Assembly: GCF_003946395.1 (NCBI RefSeq)
Contig: NZ_RHNZ01000010.1
Coordinates: 34,397 to 98,396, forward strand
Reading direction: 5' to 3'
DNA length: 64,000 nucleotides
Source: Levilactobacillus fuyuanensis
GTDB lineage: Bacteria > Bacillota > Bacilli > Lactobacillales > Lactobacillaceae
The notes below the pieces were generated by a model, which was given only the letters and a program-made list of their open reading frames with translations, was not told the DNA's origin and did no database searches. The stretch's first letter is position 1. Each line of letters starts with the position of its first letter. Shown here piece after piece: positions 51,583 to 59,394 of the stretch. A program made the position numbers and the translations under genes.

Positions 51583-52626
51583 TTGCGGCTCAATACCCGA
51601 ATGAGTGATGCCATTCACACCTTGGCATTGCTCTCTATTAGAGAAAAGGAAAATCTAAGTAGTACGCAAATCGCTCAGAGCGTGAATACGAATCCCGTTT
51701 TGATCCGCCAGCTGGTGGGTGACCTCAAACAAGCTGGATTGGTAAGCACGCAGCGTGGTGTTTCCAAGATCACTTTATTGAAGGCACCGGAGGATATTTC
51801 GCTACTCGCAATTTATCAGGCAGTTGACGATCATCAGCTACTGAATGTTGATATTAATACGAATTTAAACTGTATCGTCGGTGGCAATATCCAATCTGTT
51901 CTTGGGGACTACTACCAAGAACTGACTGAAAAAGTAAAACAACAATTGGGTCAGACGACCCTTGCCGACATGATTGCTCAGATACTCGCGCAGGCTAATG
52001 CCAAGAAGGGACCCCTTATGAAAAAAATCGATTTAGCATTGCAGGAACTCCAAAAGGCTAACACGCAGGTCAAAGTCGTTCGGACCTTGCTGGACGGTGA
52101 CTGGTTAGCATTGCATACGCTGACCACGACGGACGGTGTCCAGAGTGTGACCTTTGACGTTTTTCAATTCGCGGGTGATACGGTGCAAAAACAGCTGCAT
52201 ACTGCAACACCTTACTTGGAAACACCAACGCCCTCAGGTCACACACAATTAGATGGTCCCGTGATGATTGATGCCAACTTTAAGGCTGAGGAGACTCGGC
52301 AATTGGTTACGGACACGATTAATGCCACGCTCATGAATGGTCCCCATCTCGAACACGCTGATGCATACATGAGTGCGGACTATATCCAGCATCACGTTGG
52401 GATTCCCGATGGATTGGAAACCGTCAAGAAGGGGGTCCAGATGTTGAAGTCGGTCGGCAAAGAATCTATCTACACGGCAATCGATCACGTTATCGCCGAT
52501 GGTAACTTCGCGCTAGCAATCTCCGAGGGCCATGCGGAGGGCATTGACAAGACCTACTACGATCTCTTCAGAGTAGAAGACAATCTAATCGCCGAGCACT
52601 GGGATATTGTCAATCCAGTGAAGTAG
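51583..52626 (+). CDS. Rrf2-family regulator fused to a SnoaL/NTF2-like domain
   Basis: 347 residues. Residues 1-135 are an Rrf2 winged helix (ALLSIREKENLSSTQIAQSV, PVLIRQLVGDLKQAGLVSTQ, and the YQAVDD region). A short bridge leads, from about residue 150, into a longer C-terminal part ending in a SnoaL-like domain (NGPHLEHADAYMSADYIQHH, HVIADGNFALAISEGHAEG, YYDLFRVEDNLIAEHWDIV). The Fe-S cysteines typical of IscR are absent except for one Cys (LNCIVGG). TTG with AAGGGGG upstream is the start. The NTF2-like part could sense a small molecule. I know of no named family with this exact pairing. Confidence 0.85.
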   Translation: MRLNTRMSDAIHTLALLSIREKENLSSTQIAQSVNTNPVLIRQLVGDLKQAGLVSTQRGVSKITLLKAPEDISLLAIYQAVDDHQLLNVDINTNLNCIVGGNIQSVLGDYYQELTEKVKQQLGQTTLADMIAQILAQANAKKGPLMKKIDLALQELQKANTQVKVVRTLLDGDWLALHTLTTTDGVQSVTFDVFQFAGDTVQKQLHTATPYLETPTPSGHTQLDGPVMIDANFKAEETRQLVTDTINATLMNGPHLEHADAYMSADYIQHHVGIPDGLETVKKGVQMLKSVGKESIYTAIDHVIADGNFALAISEGHAEGIDKTYYDLFRVEDNLIAEHWDIVNPVK

Positions 52627-52650
52627 CAGATAGATACAATAATTCGAAAC

Positions 52651-52690
52651 AACGCATCAGCTATTGATGGGATAGGTGATGCGTTGTTTA
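52651..52690 (+). terminator. Terminator of the Rrf2-NTF2 gene
   Basis: ACGCATCA pairs with TGATGCGT, followed by TGTTT. Confidence 0.8.
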
Positions 52691-52844
52691 ATAATGTAAG
52701 TTTTTTTAATGGAAGATATTGGTGAGAGTAGGCTGTAAAGAATCAAAGCAAGCGCCATGACTACTGAGCCTAAAGGTTATCCGGAGTTTCGACTAGTTGA
52801 TGAGTCAAAATGAAGATTCACGAGAAAACTTATCGAATCATCAT

Positions 52845-52858
52845 TGACAGCGCTTTCA
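52845..52858 (+). promoter_or_regulatory. cre site ahead of the GRP transporter
   Basis: TGACAGCGCTTTCA fits TGWNANCGNTNNCA at all fixed positions. It is 50 bases before the start codon. Confidence 0.75.
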
Positions 52859-52907
52859 TAAATGGCGTACGATTAACCTTATTGAAGTTAGAAATCAGGT
52901 GATCGGG

Positions 52908-53753
52908 ATGAACATCGTCATTGGTCTGATGCCCGCGTTATTTTGGGGGATTCTCCCCATTTGGATGCAGGGTAAAACCGGCGGCAATTGGACGGAACAA
53001 CTGTTGGGAACCAGCGTGGGGGGCGTGATCAGCGCCATTGTTTTACAGCTCATTTTTCACTACGATTATAGCCTCACGGACTTCCTGCTGTACTTTGTTT
53101 CCGGAATCTGCTGGAGTATCGGGCAAGGCGGTCAGTACTGGGGTTACGGCGCACTGGGCGTCAATAATGCGGTGCCATTTTCTACGGCGCTTCAGATCAT
53201 CGGGAACTCCCTGATTGGTGGCTGGGTCTTCGGCGAATGGGTCGGTTGGCACGACAGCGTGCTGGGCGTGATTGCCCTCCTGATTATTCTGGCAGGGGTC
53301 ATGATCAGTAACGGTGTGATTCACGTGTCACGCAAGGACCTTGGCGCCTACGCCATGCTGGTGGTCACCTGTGTCGGTTATTGGGGGTATTCTGGGTTTC
53401 CGCACTACACGGTAGCCAAGGGGCTCAACGGTTTCCTTCCACAGACACTGGGGATGATGGCCGGCGCCTTGACGATCTACGTTATCGGTCGCAAACGGAT
53501 TCCGGGGCAAGATCCCTGGGGCCTGCGCAACATCACCTCGGGGTTCATCTTCGCCGTGGCGGCGGGGACTTACCTGATGTCGTTGAGTTTAAATGGGCTG
53601 GTCAACGGTTTTGTTTTGACCCAACTGAACGTGGTGGTTGCCACCCTGCTCGGCGTGATCGTCCTGAAGGAAGCTAACCTGAAGCAATTGGTGCCTAAGG
53701 CGATTGGTCTGGCAATTCTGATTGGTGGAGCCGTGATGATGGTCCACATCTAA
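52908..53753 (+). CDS. GRP-family sugar transporter (glucose/ribose uptake, GlcU/RbsU type)
   Basis: 281 residues with about ten membrane helices. Conserved blocks include LMPALFWGILPIWMQGKTGG, WSIGQGGQYWGYGALGVN and STALQIIGNSLIGGWVFGEW. The family mediates proton-driven uptake of glucose or ribose in lactobacilli and staphylococci. ATG 52908 is preferred because AGGTGA lies five bases upstream; the frame opens three codons earlier. A full cre consensus upstream points to carbon-source control. The sugar is not determinable. Confidence 0.92.
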   Translation: MNIVIGLMPALFWGILPIWMQGKTGGNWTEQLLGTSVGGVISAIVLQLIFHYDYSLTDFLLYFVSGICWSIGQGGQYWGYGALGVNNAVPFSTALQIIGNSLIGGWVFGEWVGWHDSVLGVIALLIILAGVMISNGVIHVSRKDLGAYAMLVVTCVGYWGYSGFPHYTVAKGLNGFLPQTLGMMAGALTIYVIGRKRIPGQDPWGLRNITSGFIFAVAAGTYLMSLSLNGLVNGFVLTQLNVVVATLLGVIVLKEANLKQLVPKAIGLAILIGGAVMMVHI

Positions 53754-53779
53754 TAGAACAGTTTGTCTTGAATTTTAGT

Positions 53780-53808
53780 AAAGGGTGGGCTGGTGCTCAT
53801 CCTTTTTT
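53780..53808 (+). terminator. Terminator of the GRP transporter gene
   Basis: AAAGGGTGGGC pairs with GCTCATCCTTT through two G-U pairs, followed by T residues. Confidence 0.85.
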
Positions 53809-53820
53809 GGCGACAAAATT

Positions 53821-53867
53821 TACCACCTGAGACTATCTTTTTGATAAAAGTATAGTCCCAGGTGGTA
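53821..53867. repeat. Inverted repeat with long arms
   Basis: TACCACCTGAGACTAT and ATAGTCCCAGGTGGTA pair over 16 positions (one mismatch). The loop is 15 bases. It lies between the preceding terminator and the next gene and may be an attenuator-like stem or bidirectional terminator. Confidence 0.65.
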
Positions 53868-53960
53868 AAAATACTTTATTTTCAAAACGTACGTTCCCCA
53901 TTTCAACGAAATATGCTATGATTATGGAACGACTTTTAACGTAGAAGGGAAATGTTTTTC

Positions 53961-55496
53961 ATGGCAACCACGCTCCTTACACCGGCGCAGAACCGGTTCC
54001 TCCAATTGACCCAGCCCGCGTTGGCCTTACCAGAACTGACCCGCGTTCTGCCGTTATTACGCGAGCATCCAACAGTCAAGGATACTAGTGACTTTTTGAC
54101 GCGGTCGGCGCGCGAGGTCATCACCGAACAGCGGGTGGACTGGCTGGTAACCGGGAGCCTGGCGTGGAAACTCTTGGCGCGGTTACCTTACGCCATCAAT
54201 CCCAGCGAGAATCGCACCGACTGGCACCACTGTGCGCTGTGCCACAAGCCGGTCCGCTACGAATACCACGTGGTGTTGCGGGCGACCGACCATGAAATTC
54301 TGGTTGGCTCGGAGTGCGTGAAGAAGTTTATGAGTGATGAAATGCAATATCTGATGGCCATTACCACCGAGGATAACTTCCACGCGGTGGCTCAGTACGA
54401 TGCACTCACGGACCACTATCCAGTGGTACCGGAGATTCTGTGGACCAAAGACGCCCTGCCTAATCTGCCACAGCAGCACCGTAGACGGCAACGGTGGGTC
54501 CATAACGGGACGAAATCCACGGTTACAGGTTACTTACGCCACCGGTCGCAGACGCTGCCAGACGAGCAGTTAGCACCGTATTTGACGGAGTACGATCAGC
54601 TTCAAACGGCGGATCGAGATGCCGCGACGGCTGTGGCTGTACAGGTTCAAGCTAAGCGACGACAGGAACAGGACCTCGCGGCTAAGGAAGAACAGGCGGC
54701 GTGGGAGGCGGCCAACACCGCGCAGTCCACGGCGGAACGTCAACTGCGAGATTCCGCAGATTATCGTCAGTATTTGACGGCGGTCGCGGGACTTCTGACG
54801 CAACACCTGACCTTGGCTGTTTTCAAGCAGGAACTGGCAGCAATTAAGATGCCAGTCGCGCTGCGCAAACTGGTCAATTCCTATCAGTTGGGTGTGATGG
54901 CCACGGAATTTGCCCGGACCGGTCAGATCAAGGCCGCCCGGCTACAGATTGTTCCCCGGTATTTGGTGGCGGACCTGAACCGGATTACGCGCCGGCTGGC
55001 GGCGCAACGTCAACGCGATTGGGATGATGATGTCTTCAACGCAGCGGTGGGGTTTGACTTGACCACGGCGCAGCGACAGGAACGGTTGGCTCGCCTGCAA
55101 CAGACGTGGGAGGGGCGGCAGGTACCGGATGCAGTCTATCCCCAGTTGGCAACGCTCAGGGCACAACTGACGGCCGGACATGCTTTGCCGGCGACTTGGC
55201 CGGCTACGCTGACGCAGGCTTTCCAGCAACGTCTCGCCCAGCAGCCGGCGACCGGGTGGGTACCAGCGCGGAAGAATCACGTGACCCCGCGGCAATTACG
55301 GCAACTCGTTCACGGGGGTGACGACCTGATAACGGTTACAACCGCTTATCATCGACTGTATGCCTTACCCGCGGCGACGGAGGCGGTGACGTTATCAGCC
55401 CTCCACCAGTATTATCTACGCGTTCAGGATCAGCAGAAGGGCCGGTCTACCGTGACGCAACGGCTAGTTGACGAGCTTTTAAAATCACAAGATTAA
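53961..55496 (+). CDS. Unrecognised 511-residue protein with a treble-clef-like Cys motif
   Basis: A soluble, basic, Gln/Ala/Arg-rich protein. Near the N-terminus HHCALCHKPVRY (Cys91, Cys94, His95) is followed 24 residues later by ILVGSECVKKF (Cys119). That spacing is typical of a small zinc-binding fold that binds nucleic acid. A charged helical stretch follows (QAKRRQEQDLAAKEEQAAW), likely a coiled coil, then long helical segments without further motifs. ATG 53961 is chosen over 53952 because of spacing from AAGGGA. I do not recognise the family. It is transcribed alone and ends at a good terminator. Confidence 0.75.
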   Translation: MATTLLTPAQNRFLQLTQPALALPELTRVLPLLREHPTVKDTSDFLTRSAREVITEQRVDWLVTGSLAWKLLARLPYAINPSENRTDWHHCALCHKPVRYEYHVVLRATDHEILVGSECVKKFMSDEMQYLMAITTEDNFHAVAQYDALTDHYPVVPEILWTKDALPNLPQQHRRRQRWVHNGTKSTVTGYLRHRSQTLPDEQLAPYLTEYDQLQTADRDAATAVAVQVQAKRRQEQDLAAKEEQAAWEAANTAQSTAERQLRDSADYRQYLTAVAGLLTQHLTLAVFKQELAAIKMPVALRKLVNSYQLGVMATEFARTGQIKAARLQIVPRYLVADLNRITRRLAAQRQRDWDDDVFNAAVGFDLTTAQRQERLARLQQTWEGRQVPDAVYPQLATLRAQLTAGHALPATWPATLTQAFQQRLAQQPATGWVPARKNHVTPRQLRQLVHGGDDLITVTTAYHRLYALPAATEAVTLSALHQYYLRVQDQQKGRSTVTQRLVDELLKSQD

Positions 55497-55501
55497 CTGA
55501 T

Positions 55502-55531
55502 AACGGTCCCAGTGATAGGGCCGTTTTTTTG
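55502..55531 (+). terminator. Terminator of the 511-residue protein gene
   Basis: AACGGTCCC pairs with GGGCCGTT and is followed by a T run, six bases after the stop. Confidence 0.9.
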
Positions 55532-55748
55532 TGGATTTTTGCTAAAATATTAGCCAGGTCAATGACGATGGGGCGACATGCCTTATCACCTGACTAATTT
55601 TTAGCCACATCTGTCAAAATGCTGACAAATTAGCGGTAAAATAAGTTTCCCTAACTAACTAGTTAGCGGTTACATGCCCTGATATAACGGTTTTTATAGC
55701 AAAATTGCATTTTTTTTAAAAAAGTTTCACTTTTTATCAAAAAAACTA

Positions 55749-55777
55749 TTTACAGGCAGACCTTCCCACGCTATAAT
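55749..55777 (+). promoter_or_regulatory. Strong promoter of the WxL cluster
   Basis: TTTACA and a perfect TATAAT are 17 bases apart. The first gene starts about 175 bases after the expected transcription start, leaving a long leader. Confidence 0.85.
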
Positions 55778-55799
55778 GAACTTGTTACATATTTAGTAA

Positions 55800-55905
55800 A
55801 GCGTAACTACCGACTAGGAGGCGGTTACGAAATGATTCCCCATTAACTAAGTGAAGCCAGTCTTTGCGGTGACTAGTGGTTAAGGGGCATCGGAAATTAT
55901 TAAAT
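55800..55905 (+). other. Structured leader with a four-codon ORF
   Basis: AGGAGG (55816-55821) is followed at ideal distance by ATG ATT CCC CAT TAA (55832-55846), a four-residue frame MIPH. The start codon region takes part in a stem: CCCCATTAAC pairs with GTTAAGGGG about 40 bases later. A real ribosome site inside such a stem suggests translational or attenuation control of the WxL gene downstream, though it may be chance. Confidence 0.5.
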
Positions 55906-55960
55906 ATATCTGTTGTTGGGACTTTGAGGGATTTAAACACAAAATGAGGGGTGCTTAATT

Positions 55961-56722
55961 ATGAAGAAGACAGTAAGCAGTATTTTATTAGCAAGTGCAT
56001 TATTATTGGGGGCCATTGCACCAGTTACGGCCAACGCGGCAACTACAGGTTCAGGTGTAACGACGAGTACCGTCCACTTCGACAAGCCAGATCCCAACAC
56101 TAAGCCAGTTGACCCAGACAATCCTGGTACGCCAGTTGATCCAAGCAATCCTGGTGGTAACGGTGGTGCTACCGTATCAGGGGATTTAACTTTCCTGTAT
56201 GTATCTAACAGCATTGACTTCGGTTCAGCTGCAACACCACTGAAGGCACAAACTGACGGTACAACTCAAACTATCAACGATGGCAGCAAGAACGCCGATG
56301 GTTCTACTAACGTTGTGACAGTATCTAATGAAGCCTTTGCTACTAACAAAAACCTGATTTCTGAAGTTTCTGATACGCGTGGTAATAACGCTGGTTGGAC
56401 GGTTCAAGTGAACAGTTCACCATTAACTGATTCCAAAGTTGGTGACCTTAAAGGCGCTACGCTTGATTTAAACGGTGTCGGAGCTGATGTTAGGAACTCG
56501 GCTGTTGCAGACGGTTCAACGATTGACAAGGCCGATACAGGTGCGTTGGCACTCGATGGTACGCCAGGTACTATTTACTCTGCTAAGACCGGTAACGGTG
56601 CTGGTGTGACTACTATGCAATTGGATCCTTCTAAAGTTACTTTGAGCGTTCCTACCAACGTAGCAACTGGTACTTACACTGGTAAATTAAACTGGACCTT
56701 GAGCGACACCCCAGGTGCTTAA
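55961..56722 (+). CDS. cscC: WxL-domain cell-surface protein
   Basis: 253 residues. The signal peptide is SSILLASALLLGAIAPVTAN, then a Pro/Asp/Gly linker (PVDPDNPGTPVDPSNPGG). The WxL domain from about residue 70 has its two signature sites, NNAGWTVQV and, at the C-terminus, LNWTLSDTPGA. WxL domains bind peptidoglycan non-covalently and gather into surface complexes. GAGGGG precedes the ATG. It heads a group with DUF916 and LPXTG partners, although a terminator-like hairpin lies after it, so most transcripts may carry only this gene. Confidence 0.92.
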   Translation: MKKTVSSILLASALLLGAIAPVTANAATTGSGVTTSTVHFDKPDPNTKPVDPDNPGTPVDPSNPGGNGGATVSGDLTFLYVSNSIDFGSAATPLKAQTDGTTQTINDGSKNADGSTNVVTVSNEAFATNKNLISEVSDTRGNNAGWTVQVNSSPLTDSKVGDLKGATLDLNGVGADVRNSAVADGSTIDKADTGALALDGTPGTIYSAKTGNGAGVTTMQLDPSKVTLSVPTNVATGTYTGKLNWTLSDTPGA

Positions 56723-56737
56723 TTATCAAAATGCGAT

Positions 56738-56773
56738 GAAAGGTGTCCATTCTGTGCGAATGAACACCTTTTT
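56738..56773 (+). terminator. Terminator after the WxL gene
   Basis: AAAGGTGTCCATTC pairs with GAATGAACACCTTT (one mismatch), then T residues. It would set a higher level for the WxL protein than for the next two genes. Confidence 0.85.
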
Positions 56774-56842
56774 GCTTATGAATGTAGTATTATAAGGATA
56801 TTATAGGCGTTGCATTAACTAGGGTAAGGCAGAGGTGTAGGG

Positions 56843-57904
56843 ATGTTAGGACTTAAGCGGATTCGGTTAATTTTGCTGGCAGTAGTGGGACTTATTTGTG
56901 GCGGGTTATTTTCATTAGGGGATAACGTAAAAGCAGCTTCGAATAATGTTGGTTACAGTGTTTCCGCAAAGTTACCAAGTAATCAAATCAATAAACAGAA
57001 TTCTTTCTTCGATTTGAGAATGAATTCTAATCAGACGGAAAAGCTTCAGGTTAAGGTTTATAACGTTACAAATGAGGATATCACTGTTAAGACGGCAATT
57101 CATACAGCTTGGACCAGTTCAGCTGGTACAATCAACTATGTGACATCGACCAAGACTTTTGATCCCTCATTACGCTATAAAATGAGTGACATTACAAAGA
57201 TCCAAGGGAAGAGCACAATCACTGTTCCTGCTAAGAGTTCCAAGACAGTTACGGCTAACGTTAAGATTCCCAAGACTAACTTTAATGGCGTAATTCTCGG
57301 TGGTTGGTATTTCCAACGGACCGACAGCAAGGTTACCGGTACCGTTAAGGGTGCAGGCAATATGAAGAGTCAATACTCCTATGTTATTGGGATGAAGTAT
57401 ACGTTGGGTAAAGTTCCCAACCCATCAATGAGTTTGGGTAAGGTTGGCGCGGGGTTAAGTAACTATCACCGAGGGGTTATTGCAGATGTTCGTAATACAA
57501 CTGCAGTGATGATTCCTAACCTCAAGACGACTACAACAATTACCAATCGTGACGGTGGTAAGGTTGTGCAAAAGGCTAAACAAGAAAATGTTCAGATGGC
57601 GCCTAACACAACGTACGCTTACCCAATGCTTTACGGGAAGACGGCGCTGGAAGCAGGGCATTACCATCTCCACATGGTTGTGAAGAATACGGATCATGAG
57701 TGGGTATTCGATCGTGACTTTACAATTACTAAGGCCCAAGCCAACAAGTATAACAAGAATTCAGTAGATAATCAGGGCCCTAATATCTGGTTACTAGTCG
57801 GACTCGGTGCATTAGCAATGTTAATCTTGGTACTCCTGATTCTGTTGATTATTTACCTGATTCGGCGTAAGCGACGTAAGGATGAAGAAGAGGAAGAGAA
57901 GTAA
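56843..57904 (+). CDS. cscA: DUF916/DUF3324 WxL-partner protein with C-terminal anchor
   Basis: 353 residues. A signal peptide (LILLAVVGLICGGLFSL) is followed by a DUF916-like domain (VGYSVSAKLPSNQINKQNSF, FFDLRMNSNQTEKLQVKVYN) and a DUF3324-like domain (GMKYTLGKVPNPSMSLGKVG). A transmembrane helix (WLLVGLGALAMLILVLLIL) and a charged tail RRKRRKDEEEEEK end the chain. This is the CscA-type component that holds WxL proteins at the cell surface. AGAGGTG precedes the ATG. It belongs with the genes on both sides. Confidence 0.92.
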   Translation: MLGLKRIRLILLAVVGLICGGLFSLGDNVKAASNNVGYSVSAKLPSNQINKQNSFFDLRMNSNQTEKLQVKVYNVTNEDITVKTAIHTAWTSSAGTINYVTSTKTFDPSLRYKMSDITKIQGKSTITVPAKSSKTVTANVKIPKTNFNGVILGGWYFQRTDSKVTGTVKGAGNMKSQYSYVIGMKYTLGKVPNPSMSLGKVGAGLSNYHRGVIADVRNTTAVMIPNLKTTTTITNRDGGKVVQKAKQENVQMAPNTTYAYPMLYGKTALEAGHYHLHMVVKNTDHEWVFDRDFTITKAQANKYNKNSVDNQGPNIWLLVGLGALAMLILVLLILLIIYLIRRKRRKDEEEEEK

Positions 57905-57934
57905 CAGAGGCAGTCTCGAAGGGAGGCGGCGGTC

Positions 57935-58456
57935 ATGAAGAAGATCATTAGGCGACTTGTGGCAGTGGTTGCGGTAGCACTAGGTCTTGGTTTTGGAACC
58001 ACGGCGTTTGCCGAGTCTACAGACAGTGGGAACATGGGTAGTACCAGCATGGGGATTACGATTGTGAATAACAATCCCCATGACAATGGATCTGGTGGGA
58101 ACACCAGCACTGGCACGGACAGTGGCGGTAATGGTGATGCTGTGGATCCAAATAGTCCTGGCAAGCAGCCAGCAGTTACCAATGGTGGCGACGGAGATAC
58201 AGTCAATGAAGATATCCCCAGCGGTCACAATCCCACGACCAGTGTCACCAGCGGCCATAGCGCAGCCAATAAACCGGCTGGGGCCGTTGCAAGTGTCGTT
58301 CACTCCGGTACAGCTGATCTCGTTGCGGGACGGTTGCCACAAACTGGTGAATCACAGGTGTTCTTAGCCAGCGTCTTTGGCTTGTTCCTGTTGATTGCAA
58401 TCACCTTGTTGGCCGTCGTTCGGTGGCAAGCACGGTTGCTCCGTGAGAACAAATAA
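57935..58456 (+). CDS. cscD: Small LPXTG-type surface protein (CscD-like)
   Basis: 173 residues. Signal peptide RLVAVVAVALGLGFGTTAFA, a Gly/Asn/Ser/Thr-rich low-complexity middle (NNNPHDNGSGGNTSTGTDSG), the sortase motif LPQTGE, a hydrophobic segment (VFLASVFGLFLLIAITLLAV) and a short basic tail. Sortase would link it to peptidoglycan. In csc-type clusters this is the small anchored component. GGGAGG precedes the ATG, 30 bases after the DUF916 gene. A terminator follows. Confidence 0.9.
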   Translation: MKKIIRRLVAVVAVALGLGFGTTAFAESTDSGNMGSTSMGITIVNNNPHDNGSGGNTSTGTDSGGNGDAVDPNSPGKQPAVTNGGDGDTVNEDIPSGHNPTTSVTSGHSAANKPAGAVASVVHSGTADLVAGRLPQTGESQVFLASVFGLFLLIAITLLAVVRWQARLLRENK

Positions 58457-58472
58457 AATTGATTTTTGACCA

Positions 58473-58506
58473 TAACGGTGTTGTCTGCGGGCGACGCCGT
58501 TTTTTG
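58473..58506 (+). terminator. Terminator of the WxL cluster
   Basis: AACGGTGTTG pairs with CGACGCCGTT by two G-U pairs, then T residues. Confidence 0.85.
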
Positions 58507-58518
58507 TCGAATGAACCT

Positions 58519-58553
58519 GAAAAAACGGGGCCGCCCGCAGGTAGTCCCGTTTG
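58519..58553 (-). terminator. Terminator of the CHRD/peptide operon
   Basis: On the minus strand AAACGGG pairs with CCCGTTT followed by a T run. It is about 50 bases after the stop of the 49-residue peptide gene. Confidence 0.75.
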
Positions 58554-58602
58554 TGTATTCCTATAGTAAGCTAAGCAAGGTATCGGTCTTTTGAAGTGAG
58601 AC

Positions 58603-58752
58603 TTAGGCCTTGGATAGCAGAGCCATAATGGCTTCTAATAACATCCCCACTGCCATGCCGTACATGGCCAACATATCTTGATGAAAGACGACTAGCAACA
58701 ATACGATTAGGTAGAAGATGACGGCAAGCATGCGCCAATATTTATGCTGCAT
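58603..58752 (-). CDS. 49-residue membrane peptide, coupled to the CHRD gene
   Basis: The peptide begins MQHKYWRMLAVIFYLIVLL and continues with a second hydrophobic run (MLAMYGMAVGMLLEAIMALL) after VVFHQD. Two short helices are predicted. Its ATG overlaps the stop codon of the CHRD gene (TAATG), a standard sign of translational coupling, so both proteins are made together. There is no independent ribosome site of note. It ends in LSKA. I do not recognise it. Confidence 0.75.
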   Translation of the reverse strand: MQHKYWRMLAVIFYLIVLLLVVFHQDMLAMYGMAVGMLLEAIMALLSKA

Positions 58753-59306
58753 TACAGGGCGACAATCTTTCCTACAGCGATTGGTAAGGTCACGTGGGTG
58801 GAGTAGTGGCCGACCGCACCAGCCACCGTATCTGGCAGGGCAACGTCGTCGGTTACGCCGTGAATGTAGATGACCCGCTTGTCCAGGGCCAACTCGCTAT
58901 CGTCAAAGGTTGCCTTGAATTGGGCATCGAGGGCGGCTAACGGCACGACCTTCGTGTAGGCGAAGTAGCCATTCGCGTCCGAAACGGGGTAGTTATCGTT
59001 GGGAATGTTCATCTCGTGGGGTGCCGCATCGAAGGGCACCATGGTCGTCCCAGAAACGGCGCCAGTCTCGGGGAGGTCAACGAAACCATCGTGGTTGACG
59101 TCCTGGGCACTCGTGGCGATGGCGGCGTCCTTGCCATCTGGGAAGCCGTGGAAATGTTCCCAGTGTTGGAGATTGGCGGGCGTATCGAACATTTCAATAT
59201 TGATAGTCAACTGATCACCGTTGATGGTGAAGAGCGCTGACCCGTGAGCCGCCGTGCCAATGGCCTGTTCGTTAAGTGGCACGATGTTTGCTTGATAGAT
59301 TTTCAT
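58752..59306 (-). CDS. CHRD-like (superoxide-dismutase-like fold) protein
   Basis: 184 residues without a signal peptide. The visible blocks (AAHGSALFTINGDQLTINIE, WEHFHGFPDGKDA, GVTDDVALPDTVAGAVGHYS) recall the CHRD domain, a beta fold related to Cu/Zn superoxide dismutase, but the copper/zinc His set is not clearly present. AGGAGG precedes the ATG. It is divergent from an FLP-like Crp/Fnr gene and shares the space containing TTGATAATTGTCAA. Redox-responsive expression is therefore plausible. The biochemical role is unknown. Confidence 0.75.
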   Translation of the reverse strand: MKIYQANIVPLNEQAIGTAAHGSALFTINGDQLTINIEMFDTPANLQHWEHFHGFPDGKDAAIATSAQDVNHDGFVDLPETGAVSGTTMVPFDAAPHEMNIPNDNYPVSDANGYFAYTKVVPLAALDAQFKATFDDSELALDKRVIYIHGVTDDVALPDTVAGAVGHYSTHVTLPIAVGKIVAL

Positions 59307-59366
59307 GATGTAATGACCTCCTCGAAGTGATGAGTCTAGTGTATAATAAAAGGCAAAATAAAAAAA

Positions 59367-59380
59367 TTGATAATTGTCAA
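59367..59380. promoter_or_regulatory. Crp/Fnr-type operator
   Basis: TTGATAATTGTCAA is a near-perfect FNR-like palindrome (TTGAT-N4-RTCAA). It lies in the divergent region, 15 bases before the regulator start and just after a TATAAT at 59342, so the regulator probably controls itself and the CHRD gene. Confidence 0.75.
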
Positions 59381-59394
59381 GAAAGGAGAAAAAG

